Below, piece after piece: positions 50,401 to 56,319 of a DNA stretch of 64,000 bases. The notes under the pieces were generated by a model, which was not told the origin of the DNA, did no database searches, and worked only from the letters and a program-made list of their open reading frames with translations. Numbering within the stretch: position 1 is the stretch's first letter; each line of letters starts with the position of its first letter. Origin of the DNA: Haliotis asinina (Eukaryota > Mollusca > Gastropoda > Lepetellida > Haliotidae); assembly GCF_037392515.1 (NCBI RefSeq), contig NC_090291.1:40965501-41029500 (forward strand), written 5' to 3'. A program made the translations under genes and the position numbers.

Positions 50401-51465
50401 ATCCATACATAGCTACCTCTCTCTGTCTACAAGTATGTCAGTCTATGTCAAGTCATTACTTGTCAACCGACGACACACGTTCAACATATGACTACACCAT
50501 CAAGTACACCATCACAGCGACTGTGCCCTTACTGTAAGTTATATCGTATGAATTATACTGACAATGAAATGCAACATATCATTGATTGCATCTTGTGAAA
50601 GGAATTAAGAAGGAAATACATTGACTAATTTATGAACAAAACAGATGAAACGCTTGCATTTTTGCCAGTGCAAACAGACAAATACGCATTTTTCTAAAAG
50701 GAGTGTGGTACCTCTGGTGCTAAGATGGAAACATTCTCTTCTGTAAGATATGGGTTCTAATATAAGTCTTTTCGCTTTCCAGTTTCACTCTAATGTCAAC
50801 CGTCACTTTCATGATATAATATTACCTGTCCTTGTATTATGGGCCTACTTGAAATATACAGTCGGTATGTCTGTATATCGATCCAGGTGCTTGGATCTGC
50901 TACTGGGGTTAATATATTCTGTCATGCAACAACTGTTTCGTGAGAATCATCACCCATAACCCCTCATACTTCTCCTTTCCCTCTCACCTCCTTATTGACA
51001 TCCTCGTCAGTTGAAGCTGCTGTTTGTGAAAGTTGAAATTGCTGACGGTGACCTTGAAGCTGCAGTCTTCACCGTTGATAATGGTGATTAATCGATCTGA
51101 CCGTCACGAACAGAGACAAACGCTGGACAGCTGACCGATGCAGCAGGCTTGACCTGAAACTCGGTGTTTGTGAGACGCCAGAAGGACACCTGTACCCAAA
51201 TACGTACTAAACAACTGATCACAAACACACCTGCATGGGTGTCAGCAGAGTACTGTATTGAATCTACCCTAACGACACTGTACACCTAGCTCACTTCATG
51301 TGGCAGTCACGCTCTGTTTGTAAATAGAAACTGTACAGTTACACTATTGATTTACTGACTAGCAGTCACGAGACAGCACATATCAACCCATGTCATTCTT
51401 TGTTCATGTGAAACCTAGGAATATATGACTCAGGAATATAATTACCTTCGATGAGATCGCGTCAT
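28578..51465 (-). CDS. Transglutaminase A (TG-A), complete 16-exon gene
   Basis: Calcium-dependent transglutaminase, which by family knowledge cross-links protein Gln to Lys side chains in clotting, cuticle or matrix assembly. Coding exons 5' to 3': 51465-51446, 48574-48447, 48045-47776, 45387-45115, 42969-42851, 42039-41926, 41237-41063, 39911-39767, 38495-38374, 36321-36156, 35771-35665, 34991-34894, 34082-33881, 32471-32314, 29269-29124, 28728-28578. All have AG/GT borders, the lengths sum to 2394 nt and every phase matches, giving 797 residues. Domain order: charged N-terminal extension, N-terminal beta-sandwich ending FNPWCK, catalytic core with Trp322, Cys357 (YGQCWVYS), His418 (NFHVWNE) and Asp447 ([12 protein letters not shown]), then two C-terminal beta-barrels. 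No signal peptide is seen. A possible AATAAA lies at 28054-28049. Exon 1 is the least certain part; exons 2-16 are well supported. Confidence 0.9.
28845..29067 (-). repeat. SINE-B copy in the last TG-A intron
   Basis: CTGCACTCAGCAATTC start, CCGAGTCTGGACCAAGC and GTCAACCAAGTCAGCGAGCC middle, TTTACGGGT end. Ends about 57 bp from exon 15. Confidence 0.75.
29124..29269 (-). CDS. TG-A exon 15 (beta-barrel 2)
   Basis: 146 bp. Encodes [34 protein letters not shown] and a Cys/acidic end; corresponds to the second C-terminal barrel. Donor AGG|GTACGTTC. Confidence 0.87.
29325..30130. repeat. About 32-bp minisatellite (ATCACAGGGACATGACACGT)
   Basis: Around 22-25 imperfect copies of ATCATCACAGGGACATGACA plus CGTGGTACAGAT, heterogeneous in length. 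Lies in the intron between TG-A exons 14 and 15. Confidence 0.85.
30210..31974 (-). mobile_element. Tc1-like DNA transposon with terminal inverted repeats
   Basis: 28-bp terminal inverted repeats, 30210-30237 and 31947-31974, begin ATATACTACCGACA and end AAATAAGGGAAC. They differ at one base and carry TA at the ends as expected for Tc1 target sites. The transposase lies inside on the minus strand (31282-30303). About 650 bp between the right end and the transposase start are non-coding. Inserted in the intron between TG-A exons 14 and 15. Confidence 0.88.
30303..31282 (-). pseudogene. Tc1-like transposase with one frameshift
   Basis: Full domain order is visible: HTH ([20 protein letters not shown]), [12 protein letters not shown] linker, second HTH, FSDESRF (first Asp), [11 protein letters not shown], then a frame change near 30590 that breaks the second-Asp segment. 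The rest continues in another frame as [20 protein letters not shown] with the catalytic Glu. Apart from that break it looks recent. Confidence 0.88.
32314..32471 (-). CDS. TG-A exon 14 (beta-barrel)
   Basis: 158 bp. Encodes [28 protein letters not shown] and RNPTLDIT. Low identity but barrel-like alternation; phases fit on both sides. Donor ACG|GTAGGAAG. Confidence 0.85.
32529..32812. repeat. Inverted pair of SINE-C copies forming a long hairpin
   Basis: The left arm (32529-32634: CATATGACATGTTTGGGAG through GGGATTCGAACCCGCACC) is the reverse complement of the right arm (about 32700-32812), with few mismatches and about 65 bp between. The spacer completes a minus SINE-C (tRNA-like GGTTCGAAYCC B box). 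Intronic in TG-A. Confidence 0.85.
32842..32920 (+). repeat. SINE-B 3' fragment
   Basis: AGACTCGATTATTTACAAGC, then GCCATATAGCTGGAAAATTG tail, next to the SINE-C hairpin. Confidence 0.6.
33658..33880 (+). repeat. SINE-B copy abutting TG-A exon 13
   Basis: CTTCAGCAACCCATGCTTGC, TGTCGTAAGAGG and CCGCCATATAGCTGGAATTT, ending AAACTCGCTCACTCAC at 33880. The next base starts exon 13, so on the minus strand the element's terminal GTGAGTGAGC is the 5' splice site. Confidence 0.88.
33881..34082 (-). CDS. TG-A exon 13 (beta-barrel 1)
   Basis: 202 bp. Encodes [19 protein letters not shown], a run with [15 protein letters not shown], and [14 protein letters not shown], a transglutaminase C-terminal barrel. 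The donor GTGAGTGAGCGAG is the end of a SINE-B copy that abuts the exon. Confidence 0.9.
34300..34893. repeat. 32-bp minisatellite of splice-donor-like units
   Basis: About 17 copies after the true junction, unit GATGACCCCTCCCTACTCTT plus ACCTCCACTGGT. On the minus strand nearly every copy reads AGAGGTAAGAGTAGGGAGG, i.e. an exon-12-like end and donor. Confidence 0.92.
34894..34991 (-). CDS. TG-A exon 12 (calcium-site region)
   Basis: 98 bp. Encodes [18 protein letters not shown], matching the G-S-x-EER region that binds calcium in vertebrate transglutaminases, then an acidic linker ([12 protein letters not shown]). The donor GAG|GTACGAG is the first member of a 32-bp minisatellite that repeats this junction through the intron. 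Confidence 0.9.
35665..35771 (-). CDS. TG-A exon 11
   Basis: 107 bp. Encodes [12 protein letters not shown] and [10 protein letters not shown], the IGK-x-IST...DIT-x-xYK(Y) motif before the calcium-site helix. It is 7 residues shorter than the TG-B counterpart. Donor GAAG|GTACTC. Confidence 0.93.
36156..36321 (-). CDS. TG-A exon 10 (core end)
   Basis: 166 bp. Encodes [20 protein letters not shown] and [15 protein letters not shown], the conserved GP-x-PV...AEVN(A/G)D block. Donor GC|GTAAGT. Confidence 0.94.
36587..37170. mobile_element. Non-autonomous foldback/MITE-like element
   Basis: Terminal inverted repeats of about 46 bp (TGTTACAGTCAATC, then GAAATCAGTCATTTCACG at the left end, mirrored at the right with one mismatch seen). 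Inside are several copies of CAGTCATTTCACGTAATGCC in both orientations and a second palindrome around ATTACACAGATTGCC. No coding capacity. In the intron between TG-A exons 9 and 10. Superfamily not identified. Confidence 0.8.
38095..38340 (-). repeat. SINE-B copy next to TG-A exon 9
   Basis: GTGGGTGAGTTTAGATTCAC head, GAGTCTGGACCAGACAATCC and CGCCTCTTACGACAAGC. Ends about 33 bp from the exon 9 donor. Confidence 0.8.
38374..38495 (-). CDS. TG-A exon 9 (catalytic His and Asp)
   Basis: 122 bp. [15 protein letters not shown] carries His418; [12 protein letters not shown] carries Asp447. An acidic run of four Glu lies between them and is shorter in TG-B. Donor ACG|GTGGGTG is immediately followed by a SINE-B copy in the intron. 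Confidence 0.94.
38606..38881 (-). repeat. SINE-B copy, near full length
   Basis: The best-preserved copy: (GTGA)n, TTTAGTTTTACGCCGCACTC, ATGGCGGCGGTCTGTAAATA, CCCGATCCCGTTCGTCGCC, then CCCCGGACCTTCACGGGTC. Useful as the family reference. Confidence 0.9.
39068..39148. repeat. (CT)n(GT)n compound microsatellite
   Basis: CT run followed by a GT run, directly before a SINE-A copy. Confidence 0.95.
39157..39320 (-). repeat. SINE-A copy
   Basis: GTAAGTGAGTGAGATTGG tail, AGCAATATTTCAGAAATATC, and GGATCGAACCCGGGAC (reverse B box). Confidence 0.75.
39502..39724 (+). repeat. SINE-B copy next to TG-A exon 8
   Basis: CCCGTGAAGATTCGGG head, TGACCACTGGATTGTCTGG, tail ending AAACTAAACTCGCCCAC, 43 bp from the exon 8 end. 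Confidence 0.75.
39767..39911 (-). CDS. TG-A exon 8 (core)
   Basis: 145 bp. Encodes [18 protein letters not shown] (classic R-x-LGIP-x-R-x-VTN motif) and ends EEKIDSV plus a Trp codon split by the intron. Donor TG|GTACGC. Confidence 0.94.
39994..40228 (-). repeat. SINE-B copy
   Basis: CTCAGCAATATTCCACCC, AATAATCGAGTCTGGACC and CCGATGACATGTGTCAACC. Lies just upstream of TG-A exon 8. Confidence 0.75.
40800..41020 (-). repeat. SINE-B copy next to TG-A exon 7
   Basis: GTCAGCAATATTCCAACTG, GTAAATAATCGAATCTGGAC and GTCGCCTCTTACGACAAGC; ends about 45 bp from the exon 7 donor. Confidence 0.75.
41063..41237 (-). CDS. TG-A exon 7 (catalytic Cys)
   Basis: 175 bp. Carries [15 protein letters not shown] with the transition-state-stabilising Trp (residue 322) and [15 protein letters not shown] with the nucleophile Cys357. 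Donor CACAG|GTAAGA. Confidence 0.95.
41300..41464 (-). repeat. SINE-A copy
   Basis: GCAATATTCCAGCAATATC, GGCGGGGGACACCAGCAATT and ACCACTGGGCTACCCC. The B box is degraded. Confidence 0.7.
41492..41667 (-). repeat. Two SINE-B fragments
   Basis: 41492-41572 (CCCGTTAGTCGCCTCTTACG to GGACCTTCACGGGTCC) and 41612-41667 (CCACCCGACCCACGTAGTC), a broken or doubly inserted copy. Confidence 0.6.
41686..41795. repeat. Palindromic CTAAGG repeat, copy 1
   Basis: TTTCACAAAGCACTAAGGTG, ATCGTAAGTCACTAAGG and TTAACCTTAG in palindromic arrangement. The reverse complement of the first part recurs at 54079-54160. Confidence 0.7.
41926..42039 (-). CDS. TG-A exon 6 (core)
   Basis: 114 bp, phase 0 at both ends. 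Encodes [13 protein letters not shown], then [12 protein letters not shown], corresponding to the core segment before the NSNDD(G) motif. Donor ATC|GTAAGC. Confidence 0.92.
42851..42969 (-). CDS. TG-A exon 5 (core start)
   Basis: 119 bp, the same length as the TG-B counterpart. Encodes [18 protein letters not shown] and the PCPWYFGQ motif at the start of the papain-like core. Donor CAG|GTGCGT. Confidence 0.93.
44095..44265 (+). repeat. SINE-A copy, diverged
   Basis: AAGACCCTGGTTTAATTCCC (B box), TGTGTGAAGTCCATTTCTGC, TAGCTAAAGGAGGCGTAAAA tail. Confidence 0.65.
44377..44912 (-). mobile_element. Penelope-like element remnant
   Basis: A minus-strand frame contains [20 protein letters not shown], then a Lys-rich end SIKKSYSLI. 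This resembles the tail of the GIY-YIG endonuclease of Penelope-like elements. It is flanked by an inverted repeat: GAAGTTGT(T/A)ATCCAT at about 44550-44590 (minus sense) and 44863-44908 (plus sense), next to a GTACCGAAACGTCGC motif. No RT domain remains. Confidence 0.45.
45115..45387 (-). CDS. TG-A exon 4 (beta-sandwich, second half)
   Basis: 3' splice site TTGCAG, donor AAAG|GTATGTG. Contains [13 protein letters not shown] and ends [12 protein letters not shown], the hallmark junction between the transglutaminase N-domain and catalytic core. Confidence 0.93.
45780..45900. repeat. A-rich/poly-C low-complexity tract
   Basis: AAAACAAAAC runs around a stretch of about 17 C, intronic in TG-A between exons 3 and 4. 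Confidence 0.9.
46937..47176. repeat. 25-bp minisatellite, about 9-10 copies
   Basis: Unit ACCACAGTGTGGTGATGTCA TTCGT; each contains the palindrome CCACAGTGTGG-like core. In the TG-A exon 3/4 intron. Confidence 0.9.
47345..47430. repeat. (AAAT)n microsatellite
   Basis: About 20 AAAT units. Confidence 0.97.
47776..48045 (-). CDS. TG-A exon 3 (beta-sandwich, first half)
   Basis: 3' splice site TTTTAG, donor CTGG|GTGGGT. Encodes the start of the N-terminal Ig-like domain: [17 protein letters not shown] and [17 protein letters not shown], all typical of transglutaminase beta-strands. Confidence 0.92.
48447..48574 (-). CDS. TG-A exon 2 (N-terminal extension)
   Basis: Starts after TTCAG, ends CCAG|GTAAGAAC, phase 2 in and phase 1 out. 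It encodes YNLRPRN, then a Trp/Arg/Ser-rich stretch with WLRDAPWA and an acidic end ([10 protein letters not shown]). The WxRDA motif recurs in TG-B exon 10953-10814, which identifies the pair as paralogous exons. Confidence 0.85.
48725..49075 (-). repeat. Split SINE-A copy
   Basis: 48725-48832 matches the SINE-A tail half (TTTACGCCGCCTTTAGCAAC, GGGGACACCGGAAATGAGC). 49010-49075 matches the head (ACCACTAGGCCACGACACCG). About 180 bp of other sequence lie between. Confidence 0.55.
49140..50960. other. TG-A intron 1, internal short repeats and nothing coding
   Basis: Motifs GTACTGTAGTAAC(T) and GAGGATACTAAAC occur twice each between 49140 and 49790. Three TGACGTCA palindromes lie at about 49332-49630. 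An (AC)n tract is at 49885-49935. No exon signal to 50960. Confidence 0.45.
51446..51465 (-). CDS. TG-A coding exon 1 (start codon)
   Basis: The ATG at 51465-51463 is followed by six codons (MTRSHR) and a phase-2 donor AG|GTAATTATA. Joining to exon 2 completes an Arg codon and gives RRYNLRPRN, a charged start resembling those of invertebrate transglutaminases. The 5' UTR would extend toward about 51600 and holds an out-of-frame upstream ATG near 51530. The choice rests on phase, donor quality and peptide character; another first exon is possible. Confidence 0.5.
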
Positions 51466-51669
51466 GGACCAGGAAGGAGATCGAGCTATTGAATGTGAGC
51501 GTTGTTGTTGGGCTGAGTTAAAAACGGAATATGCATTCGTTTCCTCGCTCTGTTACTGTTCAGTCACACTAAAGCATGTCACTCACACCGAACGACGCAA
51601 GCTCCTTCATGTTAGATACAAAGTAGGTCATGGTCATCTAAGCATGACAGGAAGGGGAGGTCGTGCTGG

Positions 51670-51900
51670 TGAGTCAATGAGTTTACTTTTAAGTCACTTT
51701 TGGCAAAAGTCCCCCACTATCACGACGGGCCTGACTCTCTTTCATGTTTACGGTTACGGTTTACGTCGCTTTTTGCTGCATTCCACTGTAGGGGACACCA
51801 GAAATCGGCTTCAGACATTCTACCTATGTAGGGAATCGAACCCAGGTCTTCGGCGTGACGACCAAACTCTCTAACCTCTGGGCTACTCCACCATCCCGAC
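51670..51900 (-). repeat. SINE-A copy near TG-A 5' end
   Basis: GGGGACACCAGAAATCGGCT, GGAATCGAACCCAGGTCTTC (reverse B box) and CTCTGGGCTACTCCACC. Lies just upstream of the presumed TG-A exon 1, possibly in the promoter. Confidence 0.75.
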
Positions 51901-51978
51901 GGGAGGCTAATGAACAAGATTGGGAATTATGAATATTACCGATGATGTGTCTTCGTTATGAATACTGAACACAATCTT

Positions 51979-51979
<1 letters not shown>

Positions 51980-52053
<74 letters not shown>

Positions 52054-52055
52054 CA
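51980..52055. repeat. (AC)n microsatellite
   Basis: Uninterrupted AC dinucleotides over about 70 bp. Confidence 0.97.
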
Positions 52056-52221
52056 TACATACATACAAATACATGTTTAAAGTGTTTGACCTCTGCTACA
52101 ATGACATGAATGTTAGAGAGCATGAGCATGAGCATGAGGTACGCAATTCGAATAGGATATATGTTGCTGAAGAAGACTTCTACCCCTGATCTTCACGGGT
52201 AGGCTACGAGTATCATGAACA

Positions 52222-52905
52222 AGTGTTTCAGTATCAGTAACATCCGTGTTCGAGATATTACTTGAATAACTGTTGGGGGTAATTAAATACATGTACATAA
52301 TCAACTGAGAAGATACATCCTGGGTATTGTTTCCAAGCATTAAAGCATGCGTTTGGATCTATACTGAACCACTGAAAGAAATGTCTCACCGATGGCGGTT
52401 TCTCAAGGAACACGCATTAATTAACTGTCACTTGCGAACATAGATAGGCAATAATACATTGGCCACTGTTTTAGTTGATCCATGGTAAATATTATGCTGA
52501 AAGTTTATGAATTGAAAAGAAATTATGTTTTGGTGTGTTTCAGAAATATGAAATATAAATTGTGTTTCAGTATCAGTAACACATATAAAAACATCGTAAT
52601 TGAATACATGTACATATGTAATATGTAATGAATTGAAGCGATATATGCTGGGTAGTGTTTCCAAGTATTAAAACGGGCACACTGATATCATCTGTCAGTC
52701 CCTGTATGATATAACTCGCTTTCAGCTGTCTGACCAACGCCTCTGATAGTCTGTCAAGAGTTGTCGTCCGTTGTTTGTGGGACACGGGAAAGACACAGGC
52801 TTCCGTTGCCTAAACATTCGTTTGGATCTATACTAAACCGCTGAAAGAAATGTCTCACCGATAGCCGTTTCCCAATGAACACACATAAATTAACTGTCAC
52901 CTGCA
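52222..52905. repeat. Diverged local duplication
   Basis: GTGTTTCAGTATCAGTAACA...ATACATGTACAT...GTTTCCAAG (52222-52340) recurs at 52563-52670. GTTTGGATCTATACTGAACC...AAATGTCTCACCGAT (52352-52440) recurs at 52808-52905. Confidence 0.75.
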
Positions 52906-53249
52906 ACACAAGACCCAACTTTGCATATTTTGATACCTTTCGATATGGACAGTAACAAAATATCAAAAAGTCTAAAACTGAAAAATAACGAGATGAAAAA
53001 ACACACGACGCATTCAAACGAGTCATTTACTTCATCTCAAGCTGGGGTGAAAACTGATTGCAAGCAGCTATACTGTGCTCCGCACACATCGCATGTGTAA
53101 TGATCAGGTTCGCGCGAGTTTGAACCTAGATGGTTTATTCCCACTACGGTGACTCAGCAAGTGATGCGTGCAAGGATCATCGCTACGGTCAAAGTTGGAG
53201 AAGGGATGTTTCTTGTGATTACAAGCATCTTAAATCTGCAGTAAACAAT

Positions 53250-53870
53250 ACACCGGTTCCATACTTTTTTGTCTTTTCTTTTTCACATCTTGCTTCTTGG
53301 GAGTTGGCAGATTTGCAAACGTTTTCACACGTTCCACATTCCAGGCCAATGTAATACATCTCGTGCGCGACGTTTGCTTTATTCCATGTCCACGTGTCCG
53401 GTGTGTACTTCGGAGGGCATTTCTTTCCTAACTGTGCTGGGTATCAGTAGAACTATGCCTTCTCTATATGACAGCTCATCACGTACTGACCAGAAATTTG
53501 GGAGCAGCTGGACTTGTCATTTGGCCACCCAGTCTTGATGATCTGCGTGAGTGCCATCATTTCTTTGTCTTCACGTGTTTGTTGCTTGAGTTCTGTAAGT
53601 CGGTTGTCATTCACTGGCATGGATGATAGGACCATGTGTGTTTGTGTGTCGAGACCTTCCATGTCTGATGCTGTCTCTTTCAGTAGGTGACGTGGTAGTG
53701 CATCAGAGATTGGTATTTGTTTCCCTGGCTTGAATTTTACCCCAAAACAATACTTCTATTGGCGGAGTAACATTCGTTGAAATCTTGGTGGAGCCATGGA
53801 AAGTGGTTTCTTCACTATTTACTCCAAGGGTTTATGATCAGAGTGGACGGTAAATTGTATGCCATAGAGA
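53250..53870 (-). pseudogene. Ty3/Gypsy-type pol fragment (RNase H to integrase)
   Basis: Minus strand reads FTVHSDHKPLE, APPRFQRMLL and GVKFKPGKQIPISDAL (RT-RNase H region). A spacer with NDNRLTELKQQTREDKE follows, then KRRARDVLHWPGMWNV of the integrase zinc-binding part. Several stops and frameshifts; no LTRs were recognised. Decayed and non-functional. Confidence 0.8.
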
Positions 53871-54078
53871 AATAGGTGGTTTCTTTCAATCATCATGATC
53901 AAGTATGTGTATTGCTTTTGCATAAAACCCGACGAGCTTGATACCATACTCATTATGTGTAACCAAACAATCTAAAATATATAAATGGCCATAACAGAAA
54001 GTATTCAAAAACTGAATGAATCTTATGGGTATAGTTTCATACAGGTGTGAAATGGCAGATAGAAACGACCATGGGATC

Positions 54079-54160
54079 CTTTCACAAAACAACCTTCACT
54101 AAGGCGCCAAGGTTATCTTAGTGACTTACGATCACCTTAGTGCTTTGTGAAAGTAGGTCC
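54079..54160. repeat. Palindromic CTAAGG repeat, copy 2
   Basis: TTCACAAAACAACCTTCACT and TAGTGACTTACGATCACCTT, reverse of the 41686 copy. Confidence 0.65.
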
Positions 54161-54418
54161 TGGTCTCGTGTTTCAATATGGTTTAAAACTGATCTTGGTT
54201 GGTTTGTTATTACAAATGACAGGATTATTTACACATATTCCAAACATATGGCAAAGGACATGTTCGTCTGTCATAAAATGTACCTCATAAGTTCCTGACA
54301 TATTCAACATACATAACATGAAACATGGAGTTTGAGTACAGTGTGACCCGTTATAACGTTATACTGTGCTGCTCCACATTCTCTTGCTGTCAATATAAAC
54401 AAACACCTATACCTGATG

Positions 54419-54480
54419 GGCACCCGTGGCGAGCCACCTCCTCGTGGTGGGTGCTGGGTAACGCCAAGAGCTCGCCGACA
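54419..54480 (+). ncRNA. Putative HDV-like self-cleaving ribozyme at the LINE 5' end
   Basis: Paper fold: P1 54419-54425 (GGCACCC) with 54449-54455 (GGGTGCT); P2 54428-54433 (GGCGAG) with 54471-54476 (CTCGCC); P3 54434-54437 (CCAC) with 54444-54447 (GTGG); L3 CTCCTC. After P1 comes GGGTAACG, similar to the HDV GGGCAACA, then GCCAAGAG with a candidate catalytic C. P4 is absent or minimal. The nested order P1-P2-P3-P3'-P1'-P2' is that of HDV-like ribozymes, known at the 5' ends of R2, RTE and other LINEs. Confidence 0.65.
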
Positions 54481-54990
54481 CCCCCGTAGTGGACCCGGGG
54501 GGATATTTGGTCCACCAACCCGTTTGCCGTGGGTTGCGGCCCTGTGTCGGTGGAGGACGGGAGTCTGGGGGTTGAGAGCACTGGGGACCTGTAACCGCGT
54601 TCCCTTTGTTCAACACACCCCTTCGACCCTTACTTCACCTAGACGGGAGGTTGAATGGGCCCGGTTCAACCAATCGGCTGGTCATGCCAAGCCCTGTGTA
54701 TGGACTGTTTACATGTCAATGCACACATTGTATTTGGAATTGTTTGATTTCGGACTTGGACTTATTATTACATTGCAATGATTTGGAATTGGAAAAATGT
54801 TAATATGTATTTAAACTTTGCCTAGAGTCTTATGCCAGAAGGCGGTGGCTCATGGGCCAATCTGGTGGATTAGTTATTTATAATTCTTCCGCTAGAGTAT
54901 ATCATCTGAGTATCCTTGGTGCTGCAAGTCGGAGGCCCACTTGTTTTTAGCATTGTCCTTGTGATACTCCGTGGTGGGTGGGGAGCTCAG

Positions 54991-56319
54991 ATGATGAACC
55001 ATACTAAATTACCCATGGCTTACACAACCCCCCTAAAAAGAAACAAACGTCACCTTGACTATGATGATGATGATGACCCTCGACCGTCCAGCTCAATCGA
55101 ATATTGGCCACGATTTCTCGTTATGGAAACTCTTGACAAATCACCTATTAAATTAAATCCTTTTGCAGTATCAAAAGGTATACAGGGTATTGCGGGTGAG
55201 GTCAGAAATGTCAGGCGATTACGTTCAGGCTCTCTCCTTATAGAGTGTCATCGGAAACAGCAATCCACCAACCTGATGTCTACCGAGTTGTTCGTTGGAG
55301 TTCCAGTCTCAATTTCCGCTCACAGGACGCTGAATACGAGCAAAGGGATTGTCAGAGACAGAGATCGACTGTTTTCTGATATGTCAGAACTTGATATAGC
55401 GGCAGAAATGAAAGAGCAAGGAGTGATTTTTGTCAAAAGATTTACAACACGAATAAACTCTGAAACAAAACCTACCAATACTTATCTTTTCCATTTTTCT
55501 TCGCCAACCATTCCAAAATCAGTTAGAGCAGGATATTGCAATCTCAGTGTTGATACCTATATTCCCAATCCACTGAGATGTTTCAAATGTCAAAAGTATG
55601 GACACGGTGTCACTACATGTACTAACTCGGTAACATGCGCTCATTGCAGTGAGAAAACTCATGTTACTGAGGATTGCAATAACAACATTAAAAAATGTGC
55701 AAACTGCTCTGGGACACATTCATCTTTCTCGAAACAATGTCCCATCTGGATTCAACAAATGGAAATAAACAAAATTAAGTTCACGCAAAATGTTAGTTTT
55801 GCTGATGCCAAGAAACTTGTTCTTTCCCCAACAGATCAGACCACTTCTTATGCCTCAGTTACGAGAATACCCTCTGCCGCCAGTCACAAAGCAACTGTAT
55901 CCACTTCGTCAATGGAGTGCCAAACTGATCTGACATGGGTGGATACAGAGAAACCTGAAATATACACACCCAACCAGTCGACCCAGACCGCTAAATCACT
56001 TCCAAAAACACTTGCTCCATTTCAATCACGGTCATCTTCTCAAGAACAATCGTCCTCATCATCACAGACTATGCCTAAGCTTCAATCACAAAATAATGGG
56101 AAAGATATTACCAAAAATAAAATCAAAACCAAAAATGACATGCAAAAATGTCAGAGTAGCAGAACCTCCAAAGGTTCAAATGACACCATCAAACTTTTTA
56201 ATAAGTTTGGATCCTTAGAAGACATGGATGTGTCCGAAGACATCCAAAGTAGGGCACATAGCTTGTCACCCTCTAGGAAATCAAGGGGTAGATCCCCAAT
56301 AAATCCCCCAAAGAAATAG
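54991..56319 (+). CDS. LINE ORF1 (gag-like, zinc knuckles)
   Basis: 442 residues from the first ATG pair at 54991; the open frame extends upstream without ATG. An acidic patch (DYDDDDD) lies near the N-terminus. Three CCHC-type knuckles at about residues 197-255 (CFKCQKYGHGVTTC, CAHCSEKTHVTEDC and a third CANCSGTH...C) bind nucleic acid in the retrotransposon RNP. A Ser/Lys-rich C-terminus ends RSPINPPKK. Reading frame intact. Confidence 0.9.
   Translation: MMNHTKLPMAYTTPLKRNKRHLDYDDDDDPRPSSSIEYWPRFLVMETLDKSPIKLNPFAVSKGIQGIAGEVRNVRRLRSGSLLIECHRKQQSTNLMSTELFVGVPVSISAHRTLNTSKGIVRDRDRLFSDMSELDIAAEMKEQGVIFVKRFTTRINSETKPTNTYLFHFSSPTIPKSVRAGYCNLSVDTYIPNPLRCFKCQKYGHGVTTCTNSVTCAHCSEKTHVTEDCNNNIKKCANCSGTHSSFSKQCPIWIQQMEINKIKFTQNVSFADAKKLVLSPTDQTTSYASVTRIPSAASHKATVSTSSMECQTDLTWVDTEKPEIYTPNQSTQTAKSLPKTLAPFQSRSSSQEQSSSSSQTMPKLQSQNNGKDITKNKIKTKNDMQKCQSSRTSKGSNDTIKLFNKFGSLEDMDVSEDIQSRAHSLSPSRKSRGRSPINPPKK

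Noticed and set aside
52980..53130. Zinc-finger-like peptide YTCDVCGAQYSC on the minus strand
   Set aside because: Only one partial finger with a stop soon after; could be chance or a decayed fragment next to the Gypsy remnant.
54416..54781. 121-codon frame in the LINE 5' UTR
   Set aside because: Overlaps the ribozyme-like region, has no domain similarity and precedes ORF1 in the usual leader position.
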